DNA of 13,570 nucleotides from CAYOEV01 sp964403075 (GCA_964403075.1 CAYOEV010000041.1:1-13570); one strand, 5' to 3'; positions 1 through 8,003 are shown, counted from the stretch's first letter. Numbers and translations: made by a program. The notes: a model not told the origin generated them from the letters alone.

Positions 1-736
1 GGTAAATGTTGGTAATGGGCACTTCGGCAGTGGGTATGAGAAAAAGATTATCCGCCGTCACCTGATACATCTGCCCCTCCTTATCCGGCAATTGGCCAGT
101 GCCTTTCCCCGAATCTTCGTTTACCAATAAAGGGGTTTGTACTTCCTGATACCCAGCTTCAATGGCCTGATCCAGAAAATAATTGACCATCCCGCGCACC
201 ATCCGCGCCCCTTTGCCTTTGTACACCGGAAATCCGGCACCCGTTATTTTCGTGCCCAACTCAAAGTCAATCAGGTCATATTTCTCAATCAGTTCCCAGT
301 GGGGAAGGCTGGCTGCTTCGGGCAGTTCTGGCAGGTCGTCTACCGATATTTTCAACTGAATGTTATCCGCCTCAGAAGATCCCTCCGGTACTTGTACATG
401 GGGCGCATTCGGTATTTGGAAGAGTGCCTCATCGATTTTTTCAGATACCTCTTTCAACGCGGATTGGAGCGTTTTGCTTTCCTCCTTCAATGCCGCCGCA
501 CGGGATTTTGCCGCGGCTGCCTCCTCCTGGCGACCCGATTTGAAGAGGCTCCCAATCTCTCGTGCCAGCTGATTGGCCTCCGCCAATACATTATCGAGCT
601 GTTGTTGTGTATGCTTGCGCGTTTCATTCCAACGGACAATTTGTTCCAGTTGGGTGCCAATGTCTGTCATCCTTCGCTTGGCAAGGGCATGGACGATACG
701 ATCTTTTTCCTCTTCTATTTGAGAAATTTGTAACAT
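1..736 (-). CDS. serS: Seryl-tRNA synthetase, N-terminal part (runs off left edge)
   Basis: Class II aminoacyl-tRNA synthetase that attaches serine to tRNA-Ser (and tRNA-Sec where present) in the cytoplasm. The minus strand from 736 reads MLQISQIEEEKDRIV and stays open for 245 codons to the window edge, so the C-terminal part is missing here. Residues 1 to about 110 are the charged, Ala/Glu/Lys-rich stretch expected for the antiparallel coiled-coil arm that holds the long variable arm of tRNA-Ser. The catalytic domain then begins with the family hallmarks ITGAGFPVYKGKGAR, a GTGQLPDKEGQMY block and LIPTAEVPITN. Motifs 2 and 3 lie beyond the edge. The ATG at 736-734 gives the usual SerRS N-terminus. 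The gene is divergent from rho across 222 bp. The family call is very secure. Confidence 0.97.
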   Translation of the reverse strand, partial: MLQISQIEEEKDRIVHALAKRRMTDIGTQLEQIVRWNETRKHTQQQLDNVLAEANQLAREIGSLFKSGRQEEAAAAKSRAAALKEESKTLQSALKEVSEKIDEALFQIPNAPHVQVPEGSSEADNIQLKISVDDLPELPEAASLPHWELIEKYDLIDFELGTKITGAGFPVYKGKGARMVRGMVNYFLDQAIEAGYQEVQTPLLVNEDSGKGTGQLPDKEGQMYQVTADNLFLIPTAEVPITNIY

Positions 737-758
737 TGGAACGTTCTTTTTAGCTTTG
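727..758 (+). promoter_or_regulatory. Predicted Bacteroidota-type promoter for rho
   Basis: TTTG at 727-730 and TAGCTTTG at 751-758 are separated by 20 bp. The second is a full match to the Bacteroidota -7 element TAnnTTTG, and the spacing is normal. The -33 element lies over the first codons of serS on the other strand. A start near 763-765 would give rho an untranslated leader of about 195 nt. Prediction from consensus only. Confidence 0.45.
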
Positions 759-958
759 CTTAAAATAAGAACGCAACGTTAATCACAAGCGCACGTTCAA
801 AAGCAATCATCTGACGCTTTCCTTACCTGTTTTGATTTATTTTATAGTAAGCGAGGGCCTCAAAAACTAACAAACTTTATTCGATCGAAGAACGAATGTT
901 CCAGATAGTTATTGATCAACCTAATTAATAGCACAAGTTTTCAATCCATCCCATTTCA

Positions 959-2548
959 ATGTACACACTAGATGACTTAAGTGTAATGCTCCTTTCAGAG
1001 TTGCGCACCATCTCCGAGGACCTCAACATCAAAGGAGTTAAAAAAACCTCTAAGCAGGATTTAATTTATAAAATTCTGGATCAACAAGCCACCATGCCTG
1101 ACAACGAGGTGAAGAAAATTAAAAAGGAATCCCCTGTGATGGTCCCCTCGGAAGCCAACGAGAACGCTTCGGAAGAAGTAACTGCCGAAGAAGAAAAACA
1201 GGAGCGACAGCCCAGGAGAGGAAAACCTCGCGGTAAGAGAACCAACGAGGATAGCCAACCAAGAGATTCATCTGACGATCAGACAAGGGAAACTGCAGAC
1301 AGGCAAGACCCATCCAACGAAAACAGAGAGCAGGCTAAAAATTTCCCTCAGGACGATCGGCGCAAAGAAAAAGAGCAGGCGCGCCTTGAGGCCAAAGCCA
1401 AAAAAGAAAAATACAACGAGACCGTCAAAGAATTTGAAGGTGTCATTGCTACAGAAGGCGTTTTAGAGATCATGCAGGATGGCTACGGCTTCCTGAGGTC
1501 AAGCGATTACAACTACCTGGCCAGTCCTGACGACATCTATGTATCACCTTCTCAGATCAAGCTTTTTGGACTGCGAACGGGCGATACGGTTAACGGACAC
1601 ATCCGCCCACCAAAAGATGGCGAAAAATACTTTGCCCTGCTTCGTGTGGATTCAGTGAATGGACGTACCACAGAGGCGGTCCGGGATCGAATTGCCTTTG
1701 AATACCTGACACCTCTTTTCCCGCAGGAACGTCTGACCCTAAGTGGTAAATCTGACAACTATTCCACCCGAATCTTGGACATGTTTGCGCCCATCGGTAA
1801 AGGGCAGCGGGGCATGATTGTGGCTCAGCCCAAAACAGGTAAAACGGTCTTGTTGAAAAACGTGGCCAACGCAATCGCTGAAAACCATCCGGAATGTTAC
1901 CTGATCATCCTCTTGATTGATGAGCGTCCGGAGGAAGTCACGGATATGGCCAGAAGTGTGAGAGCAGAAGTGGTGGCTTCAACATTCGATGAGCAGGCAG
2001 AAAAGCACGTTAAAGTGGCCAACATGGTCCTGGAAAAGGCCAAAAGAATGGTCGAGTGTGGCCACGACGTGGTCATCCTGCTCGATTCCATCACGCGCCT
2101 GGCCAGGGCCCACAACACGGTAGTGCCTTCTTCTGGTAAAATTCTTTCAGGAGGTGTAGACGCCAATGCGCTGCACAAACCCAAACGATTTTTTGGCGCG
2201 GCCAGAAATGTGGAAAATGGAGGCTCCCTGACCATCATCGCCACCGCACTGATTGAGACCGGATCCAAAATGGATGAAGTAATTTTCGAAGAGTTTAAGG
2301 GTACTGGCAACATGGAGCTGCAACTGGATCGCAAACTCTCTAACAAACGTGTGTATCCGGCCATTGATGTGCCGGCATCCGGAACCAGAAGAGAAGATCT
2401 GCTGATGGACAAAGAAGAACTTAGTCGGGTTTGGATACTGAGAAAGTACATGGCAGACATGACAAGTAGTGAAGCCATGGAATTTCTGCTCTCTAAAATG
2501 AAAGGCACACAAAATAACGATGAGTTCCTCGTATCGATGAACGGCTAA
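959..2548 (+). CDS. rho: Transcription termination factor Rho
   Basis: Hexameric RNA-dependent ATPase/helicase that loads on nascent RNA and dissociates the elongation complex. The 529 residues are well above the roughly 420 of E. coli Rho. Residues 1 to about 45 form the Rho_N helical domain. About 55-155 is a low-complexity stretch rich in Glu, Lys, Arg, Asn and Gln. About 165-235 is the cold-shock-like primary RNA-binding domain (GYGFLR at 175-180). The RecA-like ATPase follows, with Walker A PKTGKT at 291-296 (Lys295), the catalytic segment DERPEE at 321-326 and Walker B LLDSITR ending at Arg380. All key motifs are present, so the enzyme should be active. The insert resembles the disordered insert reported in other Bacteroidota Rho proteins, so it is lineage-typical rather than damage. 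A strong terminator follows 23 nt after the stop. Confidence 0.98.
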   Translation: MYTLDDLSVMLLSELRTISEDLNIKGVKKTSKQDLIYKILDQQATMPDNEVKKIKKESPVMVPSEANENASEEVTAEEEKQERQPRRGKPRGKRTNEDSQPRDSSDDQTRETADRQDPSNENREQAKNFPQDDRRKEKEQARLEAKAKKEKYNETVKEFEGVIATEGVLEIMQDGYGFLRSSDYNYLASPDDIYVSPSQIKLFGLRTGDTVNGHIRPPKDGEKYFALLRVDSVNGRTTEAVRDRIAFEYLTPLFPQERLTLSGKSDNYSTRILDMFAPIGKGQRGMIVAQPKTGKTVLLKNVANAIAENHPECYLIILLIDERPEEVTDMARSVRAEVVASTFDEQAEKHVKVANMVLEKAKRMVECGHDVVILLDSITRLARAHNTVVPSSGKILSGGVDANALHKPKRFFGAARNVENGGSLTIIATALIETGSKMDEVIFEEFKGTGNMELQLDRKLSNKRVYPAIDVPASGTRREDLLMDKEELSRVWILRKYMADMTSSEAMEFLLSKMKGTQNNDEFLVSMNG

Positions 2549-2571
2549 GGTAACCACCGGCGAAAGCCCCG

Positions 2572-2600
2572 AAAAACCGGCTCCTAATGCCGGTTTTTAT
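2572..2600 (+). terminator. Intrinsic terminator after rho
   Basis: AAAAACCGGC (2572-2581) pairs perfectly with GCCGGTTTTT (2589-2598) around a 7-nt loop, and the T-run forms part of the stem. It begins 23 nt after the rho stop. It separates rho from the sigma-factor gene, so rho itself ends at a factor-independent site. Confidence 0.85.
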
Positions 2601-2619
2601 TGTTACAACTTTTTTTTAC

Positions 2620-2650
2620 TTGACACGTAATTTAAAAGCAATTAATTTTG
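2620..2650 (+). promoter_or_regulatory. Predicted promoter for the sigma-factor gene
   Basis: TTG at 2620-2622 (inside TTGACA) and TAATTTTG at 2643-2650 are 20 bp apart. The second is a full match to the Bacteroidota element TAnnTTTG. A second, weaker pair (TTG 2732-2734 and TACATTTT 2754-2761, 19 bp apart) could be a downstream alternative. Prediction from consensus only. Confidence 0.5.
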
Positions 2651-2923
2651 TTTTTGGTTTGTTACCTAAAGGTTGCACACCCGGATTTATCACCGCATTG
2701 ATAATGTTATTTTTTGGTATTGAATACACCTTTGGGTTGACCATTCTTGATTATACATTTTATCAGAAACGATCGAAGTTTCCCTCTGTCAGGAACATTG
2801 GCTTCAGACTCAATAGTTACCACTCCCACCACCCACGCGTTTTACCACTTTCCCTGTGCGCGACCGCTTAACAGCGCTCGGTAAAAACAGGGAGTAAAGA
2901 AATTAAAAAGAAGACTAGAAAAT

Positions 2924-3796
2924 ATGCGACAATTAAAAATTACCCAGTCGATTACCAACAGAAGGGAAAGCCATACGCTGGAGAAATACTTCACGGAAGT
3001 AAGTAATGTGCCGATGATTACCCCGGATGAAGAGGTTTCTCTTGCCAAGCGTATTCGTGAGGGCGATGAGTTGGCGCTGGAAAAATTGGTGAAAGCCAAC
3101 TTACGCTTTGTGGTGTCGGTGGCCAAACAGTACCAAAACAGAAGCTTGCCGTTGAATGACTTGATCAATGAAGGGAATCTGGGTTTGATCAAGGCAGCCA
3201 AGAAATTTGACGAAACCAAAGGGTTTAAATTTATTTCGTATGCTGTTTGGTGGATTCGACAATCCATCATGCAAGCCCTGGCCGAGCAATCGCGGATTGT
3301 AAGGTTGCCAATGAATAAATCAGGCGCCATCAACCAGATTCGCCGGGCATATGCCGAATTGGAGCAGCAGTTTGAGCGTGAACCGACGGAAGAAGAACTG
3401 GCTGAAATTCTTGACATGAAGCCCAACGAGGTGCGCAACACCCTTGGGGCTGAAGTCAAACAAATGAGCATGGATGCGCCTTTTGGAGAAGATGAGTCTG
3501 GTTCATTGTTGGATGTATTGGAAAATGAAACTACAGGCCCTACCGATGCAGGATTGGTTTTCAATGACTCATTGAAGGTAGAAACCATGCGCGCACTGTC
3601 CACGCTTACTGCCCGTGAACGCGAAGTCATTATGATGAGCTTTGGCATCGGCCATGAAAATCCGTTTACACTTGAAGAAATAGGTGAAGCCATGGGACTT
3701 ACACGCGAAAGGGTCAGACAAATCCGCGAAAAGGCGCTCCAGAAATTGCGCGAACCGGGTAAAAACCGACGTTTGAAAGAGTTTTGTGCCAGTTAA
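2924..3796 (+). CDS. rpoD: Principal RNA polymerase sigma factor, sigma-70 family (RpoD/SigA)
   Basis: Housekeeping sigma factor that directs core RNA polymerase to -33/-7 promoters of the Bacteroidota type. The 290-residue protein lacks region 1.1 and the non-conserved insert, as is normal in this phylum. It has region 1.2 (about 17-50), region 2 with the core-binding and -10-melting helix including GFKFISYAVWWIRQ from residue 100, region 3 (about 135-210), and region 4 with a helix-turn-helix from residue 249 (TLEEIGEAMGLTRERVRQIR). The aromatic residues used for strand melting (Phe, Tyr, Trp-Trp in region 2.3) are present. The ATG at 2924 is preceded by an A/G-rich tract and gives the usual start MRQLKITQSI. 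The gene is monocistronic between two terminators. It could be named sigA in some annotations. Confidence 0.97.
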   Translation: MRQLKITQSITNRRESHTLEKYFTEVSNVPMITPDEEVSLAKRIREGDELALEKLVKANLRFVVSVAKQYQNRSLPLNDLINEGNLGLIKAAKKFDETKGFKFISYAVWWIRQSIMQALAEQSRIVRLPMNKSGAINQIRRAYAELEQQFEREPTEEELAEILDMKPNEVRNTLGAEVKQMSMDAPFGEDESGSLLDVLENETTGPTDAGLVFNDSLKVETMRALSTLTAREREVIMMSFGIGHENPFTLEEIGEAMGLTRERVRQIREKALQKLREPGKNRRLKEFCAS

Positions 3797-4106
3797 AGGG
3801 CGAATGGTCATATTCAAAAGCCACTCATTTTGAGTGGCTTTTTTGTACCCATTGAAAATATCAGACGTGAACCGCCAGACACCAGCCTAAGACGATGCAG
3901 TCAATCATCTATGCCCAAGTACTCCCCAAAATGACCAATCTGACAAAGAGTAGAGCCTTCATATGTAGGTGAAGAAAAGTTTCTTTCCTTCGATTGGATG
4001 CTTGGACTGCATCTATTCTGGATTGAACTTTATATTTTTATCCTATTAAAGGGTAGTTTCCTGCTCCATGTGCACACGTGTGTTGCACCAAGAACTAAAA
4101 AAAACC
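3797..4106 (+). other. Intergenic region upstream of the amidase gene
   Basis: After the terminator there is no gene-like frame. The region has a short imperfect hairpin GATGC/GCATC around 3997-4014, an AT-rich segment TATATTTTTA at 4031-4040 without a well-spaced TTG, and the perfect palindrome CACACGTGTG at 4073-4082, flanked by GTGCA and TGCAC. The palindrome lies 24 nt before the amidase start and could be an operator, but there is no direct evidence. Confidence 0.4.
3816..3845 (+). terminator. Intrinsic terminator after the sigma-factor gene
   Basis: AAAAGCCACTCA (3816-3827) pairs perfectly with TGAGTGGCTTTT (3831-3842) around a 3-nt TTT loop, and further T residues follow. The hairpin starts 19 nt after the stop codon. 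Confidence 0.9.
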
Positions 4107-5756
4107 ATGTACAAACTATTTTATTTATCACTGCTTCTACTGGCATTCAGCTGCCAGCAACAACCAGCTCCTTTTGACATCCCCGATTGGGTGCCATACG
4201 ATGAATCGGCCATTATTGCGGCCAATGCCAATCATGAAAATGAGCGTTTACGTTACCGCCTGGTTCAGTCGAGAATCACGGACAAAAACGACATTTGGAA
4301 GCTCATAGAGCCACAATTGGCCGGCTTCTCTGTAAAGCAGTACCATGCACTGAAACCCCTGATTTTGGAGCAAGACATTCGCACCCTGCAAAATCATGTC
4401 AGCAACGGTCGCCTGACTTATGTGCAATTGATCCAGTGGTACCTGTACCGCATGGCACTGTACGAAAATGATTCCACCAAAACACTGCACGCCCTATTGG
4501 CAGTCAATCCCCATGCTGTAGAAGAAGCACGTGCTGCCGACAAAAATCAATCTGAAAAAAATCATCCAATTTTTGGAATGCCCATACTTCTAAAAGACAA
4601 CGTCAATACAGACGGCATGCCTACCACCGCCGGGGCTCATGCGTTGATGGAGAATCGACCCCAGGATGCCTTTATCGTTCGTCAGCTTAAAAAGAAAGGG
4701 GGCATTGTCTTGGGTAAAGTGAACTTGAGTGAGTGGGCCAACTATAATTGCAACGATTGCCCCAACGGCTTTAGTGCCCTGGGTGGGCAAACCCTCAACC
4801 CTTATGGCAGGGGTCAACACGACACAGGCGGATCGAGTGCAGGCAGTGGCGCTGCCATGGCCGCCAACTATGCCGTGGCTGCCGTGGGTACCGAAACCTC
4901 CGGATCTATCCTATCCCCCGCCAGTTCCAACGCCATTGCCGGCTTAAAACCAACCATCGGACTGCTCAGCAGAACAGGCATCGTGCCGATTTCTTCTACC
5001 CTGGATACGCCCGGCCCAATGACCCGAACGGTAAGTGACAATGCCATACTCCTGGATGCACTTGCAGGCTATGATAAGGATGAAGCTGCCTCTGTTGACC
5101 GACCCGGTAAAGGCTATCTGGAGGCCATAGATCCAAAATTTTCAATGGAGGGGCTTCGATTTGGGGTCATGGCCCAATATCTGGAAGACACCCTCTTTCA
5201 GCAAGCCGTTGAGCAACTGCAAAATCTGGGTGCCACGATGGTGAACATTACACCTCCAGAAATGAATTTTGAAGGCTTTGGTTTGCTGCTCGGTGGAGAC
5301 ATGTTCTACGATCTGGCCAATTACTTACAGCAGTATACCGGACCGGCAGTGACGGTGAAAAGCGTGGCGGATGTCCTGGCCAGCAACAGGCAAGATAGTG
5401 CCCGGCGCATTCCCTACGGCCAGGGGAAAATTGCCAGCGTAGTGGATACCACCCTCACGCCGGAAAGCTTGGCGGAGATCCGCCAGCGCCTGCTCAGTGA
5501 AGGCCGAAAGTATTTCGACACACCCATGACCGACCAAAACCTGGACGGCGTGCTGTCCATCAATAACTGGGCCGCCGGCTATGCAGCCCTGGCAAAATTT
5601 CCCTGCCTCACGGTGCCAATGGGTTACCAAAAAGATGGACGCCCGATGGGCATTACCTTCATTTCCCGTCCTTTTGAAGAAGATCGGTTATTGCAATGGG
5701 GCTACACGTACGAGCAAGCCAGCAAAAAACGTGTGATGCCCATGGCGTATCGGTGA
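4107..5756 (+). CDS. Amidase-signature family amidase, predicted lipoprotein
   Basis: Ser-cisSer-Lys amidohydrolase of the family that includes GatA and fatty acid amide hydrolase. It hydrolyses an amide bond to a carboxylate plus ammonia or an amine. The ATG at 4107 gives a signal peptide with a lipobox-like end (MYKLFYLSLLLLAFSC, Cys16 followed by Gln-Gln-Gln), so the enzyme is probably anchored in the envelope. An in-frame ATG at 4068 would bury that signal, so I reject it. The triad is visible: Lys163 in LLKDNVNT, cis-Ser Ser243 in GGSSAGSG and nucleophile Ser267 in ETSGSI. The 80- and 24-residue spacings are close to those in fatty acid amide hydrolase. At 549 residues it has the normal length for exported Bacteroidota members. 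There are no gatB or gatC neighbours, so it is not the tRNA amidotransferase subunit. The substrate cannot be told from sequence. Confidence 0.9.
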   Translation: MYKLFYLSLLLLAFSCQQQPAPFDIPDWVPYDESAIIAANANHENERLRYRLVQSRITDKNDIWKLIEPQLAGFSVKQYHALKPLILEQDIRTLQNHVSNGRLTYVQLIQWYLYRMALYENDSTKTLHALLAVNPHAVEEARAADKNQSEKNHPIFGMPILLKDNVNTDGMPTTAGAHALMENRPQDAFIVRQLKKKGGIVLGKVNLSEWANYNCNDCPNGFSALGGQTLNPYGRGQHDTGGSSAGSGAAMAANYAVAAVGTETSGSILSPASSNAIAGLKPTIGLLSRTGIVPISSTLDTPGPMTRTVSDNAILLDALAGYDKDEAASVDRPGKGYLEAIDPKFSMEGLRFGVMAQYLEDTLFQQAVEQLQNLGATMVNITPPEMNFEGFGLLLGGDMFYDLANYLQQYTGPAVTVKSVADVLASNRQDSARRIPYGQGKIASVVDTTLTPESLAEIRQRLLSEGRKYFDTPMTDQNLDGVLSINNWAAGYAALAKFPCLTVPMGYQKDGRPMGITFISRPFEEDRLLQWGYTYEQASKKRVMPMAYR

Positions 5757-5788
5757 GCATTAGGTCATCAGAGAATAGGGAGTGAGCC

Positions 5789-5812
5789 GTAGGGCCTACC
5801 CCCTACCCTTTT
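5789..5812 (+). terminator. Weak terminator-like hairpin after the amidase gene
   Basis: GTAGGG (5789-5794) pairs with CCCTAC (5801-5806) across a 6-nt loop and is followed by CCTTTT. The stem is short and the T-run poor, so this is only a candidate end for the amidase transcript. Confidence 0.3.
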
Positions 5813-5822
5813 GGCTGTTTCG

Positions 5823-5830
5823 TAAATTTG
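5823..5830 (+). promoter_or_regulatory. Possible -7 promoter element for the small membrane protein gene
   Basis: TAAATTTG is a full match to TAnnTTTG and lies 22 nt before the TTG start at 5853. No TTG is found at the proper distance upstream, so the promoter is incomplete by consensus. Confidence 0.25.
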
Positions 5831-5852
5831 TTACTCTGTTAACTTGTAAATA

Positions 5853-6035
5853 TTGGATCCCAGGCAACTTAAAATTTTGGCTTCTGCCGGCTTGCTCCTC
5901 GTATTCGTCATGAGCACGTGGTATGTGTGGCATTCCTATGTCCAGGGAAAGCCCAATTGGTATTTTCTTGTCTTGGCCTTCGCAATAGCCATCCTTTGGT
6001 CGTACAATTTGTTCAATTATGGCAAACGGAAATAA
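5853..6035 (+). CDS. Small hypothetical membrane protein, two transmembrane helices
   Basis: A 60-residue protein with two hydrophobic segments, about residues 8-26 and 36-52, joined by the short loop YVQGKPNW and ending in the basic tail NYGKRK. The pattern fits a small inner-membrane protein with positive residues on the cytoplasmic side. An in-frame TAA lies two codons upstream, and the first usable start is the TTG at 5853. The next ATG (at about residue 20) would cut the first helix, so TTG is preferred. I do not recognise the family, and no function is proposed. Its reality is supported by the ordered hydrophobic pattern and by filling the gap between two plus-strand genes. Confidence 0.6.
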   Translation: MDPRQLKILASAGLLLVFVMSTWYVWHSYVQGKPNWYFLVLAFAIAILWSYNLFNYGKRK

Positions 6036-6103
6036 AGTGCCAATTACAAAATGACTGATAAAATGAACCGTCTGTAGGAAGCCTCTTGTTGAACAGTAAA
6101 AAA

Positions 6104-6577
6104 ATGAGAAAGCTCCTCTTCCTAGCCACCACAATGTTTGCCGTCATCGGTTTTTCCCAGAACGAGAAAAGTACGGTAGATGCGCTCATGCTAAAAAGCT
6201 TAAAATCGTTCCATGCGGGTGATGTGGAAGGATTTATTTCCATTTATGACGACAGTTACCAAGATGTCAGAATTCAAAGGCCAGGTTCAGATAAGGAAAA
6301 TTTACTTCTGATGGTCACCGAAGTTGCGAATGGAGATAGTTATAAATCTCTGCGCAAAAGGCCCATGACCGATTACCTGATTGCAGCAGATAAGCAGGTG
6401 TTGAATTACGAAGAAGCCAAAGCGACCGGGCAGCCCATGAATGCGCCAGGCATTGTCATCCAACCCGGTGACTACATCGTTTCCTACAATTTCAATAATG
6501 AAGGCTTTTTTCGAGGTAGGATGACAAAAGTTTTTCGTAAAAAGGGAGGGTCCTGGAAAATTGTAGGAGGACTATAA
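6104..6577 (+). CDS. Exported hypothetical protein, possibly NTF2/SnoaL-like
   Basis: A 157-residue protein with a clear Sec signal peptide (MRKLLFLATTMFAVIGFSQ). An in-frame TTG at 6086 would add six residues before the signal, so the ATG at 6104 is preferred. The mature part opens with a helix-like stretch followed by FHAGDVEGFISIYDD, and it ends in TKVFRKKGGSWKIVGG. An early 'work done in time' helix and a final 'RKxGxWKIV' strand are typical of NTF2-like (SnoaL/DUF4440) folds. That fold call is inference from pattern only, and no catalytic residues can be pointed out. It is probably periplasmic. It lies 68 bp downstream of the small membrane protein on the same strand and ends tail to tail with the M28 peptidase gene. 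Confidence 0.75.
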   Translation: MRKLLFLATTMFAVIGFSQNEKSTVDALMLKSLKSFHAGDVEGFISIYDDSYQDVRIQRPGSDKENLLLMVTEVANGDSYKSLRKRPMTDYLIAADKQVLNYEEAKATGQPMNAPGIVIQPGDYIVSYNFNNEGFFRGRMTKVFRKKGGSWKIVGGL

Positions 6578-6626
6578 TCGGTAGTCATTTCCATTGGCAG
6601 AACAATTGTTTCAAAGCAAGTTGGAC

Positions 6627-8003
6627 CTAGTCATTTAAACCCTCCTGGTCCACCAGGTAAACCATGGAGGCCATGGTTGCTGCGCCCAATTCCAATTCTC
6701 GCTTTTCTACCGTTTCAAACACGTCGGCCGGGGTGTGGTGGTAATTGAAATAGCGCTGCCCATTTACGCGCAGCCCCATGAGCAAAGTACCCTGTAAGGC
6801 CAATGGACCAATATCGGCACCAGAACCGCTTTCTTTAAAATTCCAAACGCCGTAAGGTTCAAAGTAGCGTGTCCACTGCTGCACTTTCTGAATTTCATCA
6901 TCCGACCCGACCATGGCCATGCCATAAGGCCTAAAGCCCCCATTGTCTGATTCGATGGCCAAAATGTGACGCTCTCCCCTTTCCTCCGCCACACGTGCAT
7001 ATTCTTTTCCACCCGCCAATCCATTTTCCTCATTCATCCACATGACCGCACGCAACGTACGCTGAGGTCGCAGGTCCAATGCCTTGAACAAACGCAATAC
7101 TTCCACCCCCTGCATGCAACCGCTACCATCATCATGTGCACCCTCTCCCACATCCCAGGAGTCCAGATGGCCGCCTACAGCAATGATCTCTTCGCGAAAC
7201 TTTTCTCCACGCAATTCACCGATGACGTTGTAGCTCAGCTTGTCAGCAAGCATCCGGCTTTCATTGCGCACGTACATTTTCAGATCGTCCTGACCGTCCA
7301 GCAAGTGGCTCAACAACTCTGCATCATTCGTGCTAATGGCGATGGCGGGGATTTGGTTGATCAATGGCTTGTATTCTACCGAACCAGTATGTGGCACGTC
7401 ATCCTCATTGATACTCAGGGATCGAACAATTACCGCTTTGGCGCCATACTTGGCTGCCTCTGAGGCCCCGTACACCCGCTGTAGGACCGCACGGCCGTAG
7501 GCATTAAAGGTGCGTATGGCTGTTTTATCCATGGAACCGTTGTAGAAGACAATCTTACCTTCCAGTTGCTTGCCCAGCTGATCCACCTCCCGGACCCCGG
7601 ACACCTCTACTACCTCTCCTACCAGACCTTTGGGGCCCGTGCCTACCGAGTTGCCCAGTACAATGCTATTCAGTGTGAGAGAACCCATTTTATCGGAATT
7701 GACCACCCGTACGACTTCCTTGGGACCCCGCTCCCAATGTGGCACCATCACTGGCTGAAGGTAAACGGTATCGAATCCATAGGACTGCATTAGTTGCCGT
7801 GTATATTCCACTGCCGCGGCGGCCTGAGGAGTGCCGGACAATCGATGGCCAATGTCCTTACAGAGCACACGCAGGTTTTCATGAACCTCTCCTCGTACCA
7901 GGGCTTCATCGTAAATGCGTTTGATTACCTCTTCATGGTTGCCTTGACCGGCAGCAATCAAAGAAAGGAACATCATGGGCAACAATAAGCGCATGTTTTT
8001 CAT
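6627..8003 (-). CDS. Exported M28 family metallopeptidase (carboxypeptidase Q-like)
   Basis: Di-zinc aminopeptidase/carboxypeptidase. The 458-residue form starting at the ATG at 8003 has a signal peptide (MKNMRLLLPMMFLSLIAAGQG); an upstream in-frame start at 8060 would place 19 residues before it. Residues about 30-255 hold the N-terminal part with a PA-like insertion, as in carboxypeptidase Q. The catalytic domain shows all metal and acid residues: His279 and Asp281 in GGHLDSWD, Asp291 or Asp292 in AHDDGSG, Glu325-Glu326 in MNEENG, Asp353 in ESDNGG, and His422/His423 in NYHHTPAD. It should be active, releasing amino acids or dipeptides in the periplasm or outside. It follows recR by 121 bp on the same strand and may have its own promoter, though none is obvious. 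Confidence 0.92.
   Translation of the reverse strand: MKNMRLLLPMMFLSLIAAGQGNHEEVIKRIYDEALVRGEVHENLRVLCKDIGHRLSGTPQAAAAVEYTRQLMQSYGFDTVYLQPVMVPHWERGPKEVVRVVNSDKMGSLTLNSIVLGNSVGTGPKGLVGEVVEVSGVREVDQLGKQLEGKIVFYNGSMDKTAIRTFNAYGRAVLQRVYGASEAAKYGAKAVIVRSLSINEDDVPHTGSVEYKPLINQIPAIAISTNDAELLSHLLDGQDDLKMYVRNESRMLADKLSYNVIGELRGEKFREEIIAVGGHLDSWDVGEGAHDDGSGCMQGVEVLRLFKALDLRPQRTLRAVMWMNEENGLAGGKEYARVAEERGERHILAIESDNGGFRPYGMAMVGSDDEIQKVQQWTRYFEPYGVWNFKESGSGADIGPLALQGTLLMGLRVNGQRYFNYHHTPADVFETVEKRELELGAATMASMVYLVDQEGLND

Larger units (their letters stand above)
2549..2923 (+). other. Intergenic region between rho and the sigma-factor gene
   Basis: The region holds the rho terminator, then AT-rich promoter-like sequence (2615-2765), then a more G+C-rich stretch (2770-2880) with CCAC-rich runs at 2820-2835 and the palindrome AGCGCT. 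An open frame across 2587-2871 begins inside the terminator and has no family resemblance, so I do not call it. No tRNA or recognisable riboswitch is visible. If transcription begins near 2657, the sigma-factor leader is about 265 nt. Confidence 0.5.

Noticed and set aside
1897..2508. A 203-codon minus-strand open frame inside rho
   Set aside because: It is the antisense shadow of the highly conserved Rho ATPase domain, with Ser/Leu/Arg-rich composition typical of such shadows.
2587..2871. A 94-codon plus-strand open frame between rho and the sigma-factor gene
   Set aside because: It starts inside the rho terminator hairpin, covers the predicted promoter, has no family resemblance and ends in a basic/cysteine tail typical of chance translation.
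2842..3693. A 283-codon minus-strand open frame opposite the sigma-factor gene
   Set aside because: It is antisense to conserved sigma regions 2-4 and is rich in Ser, Asn and Arg without any domain.
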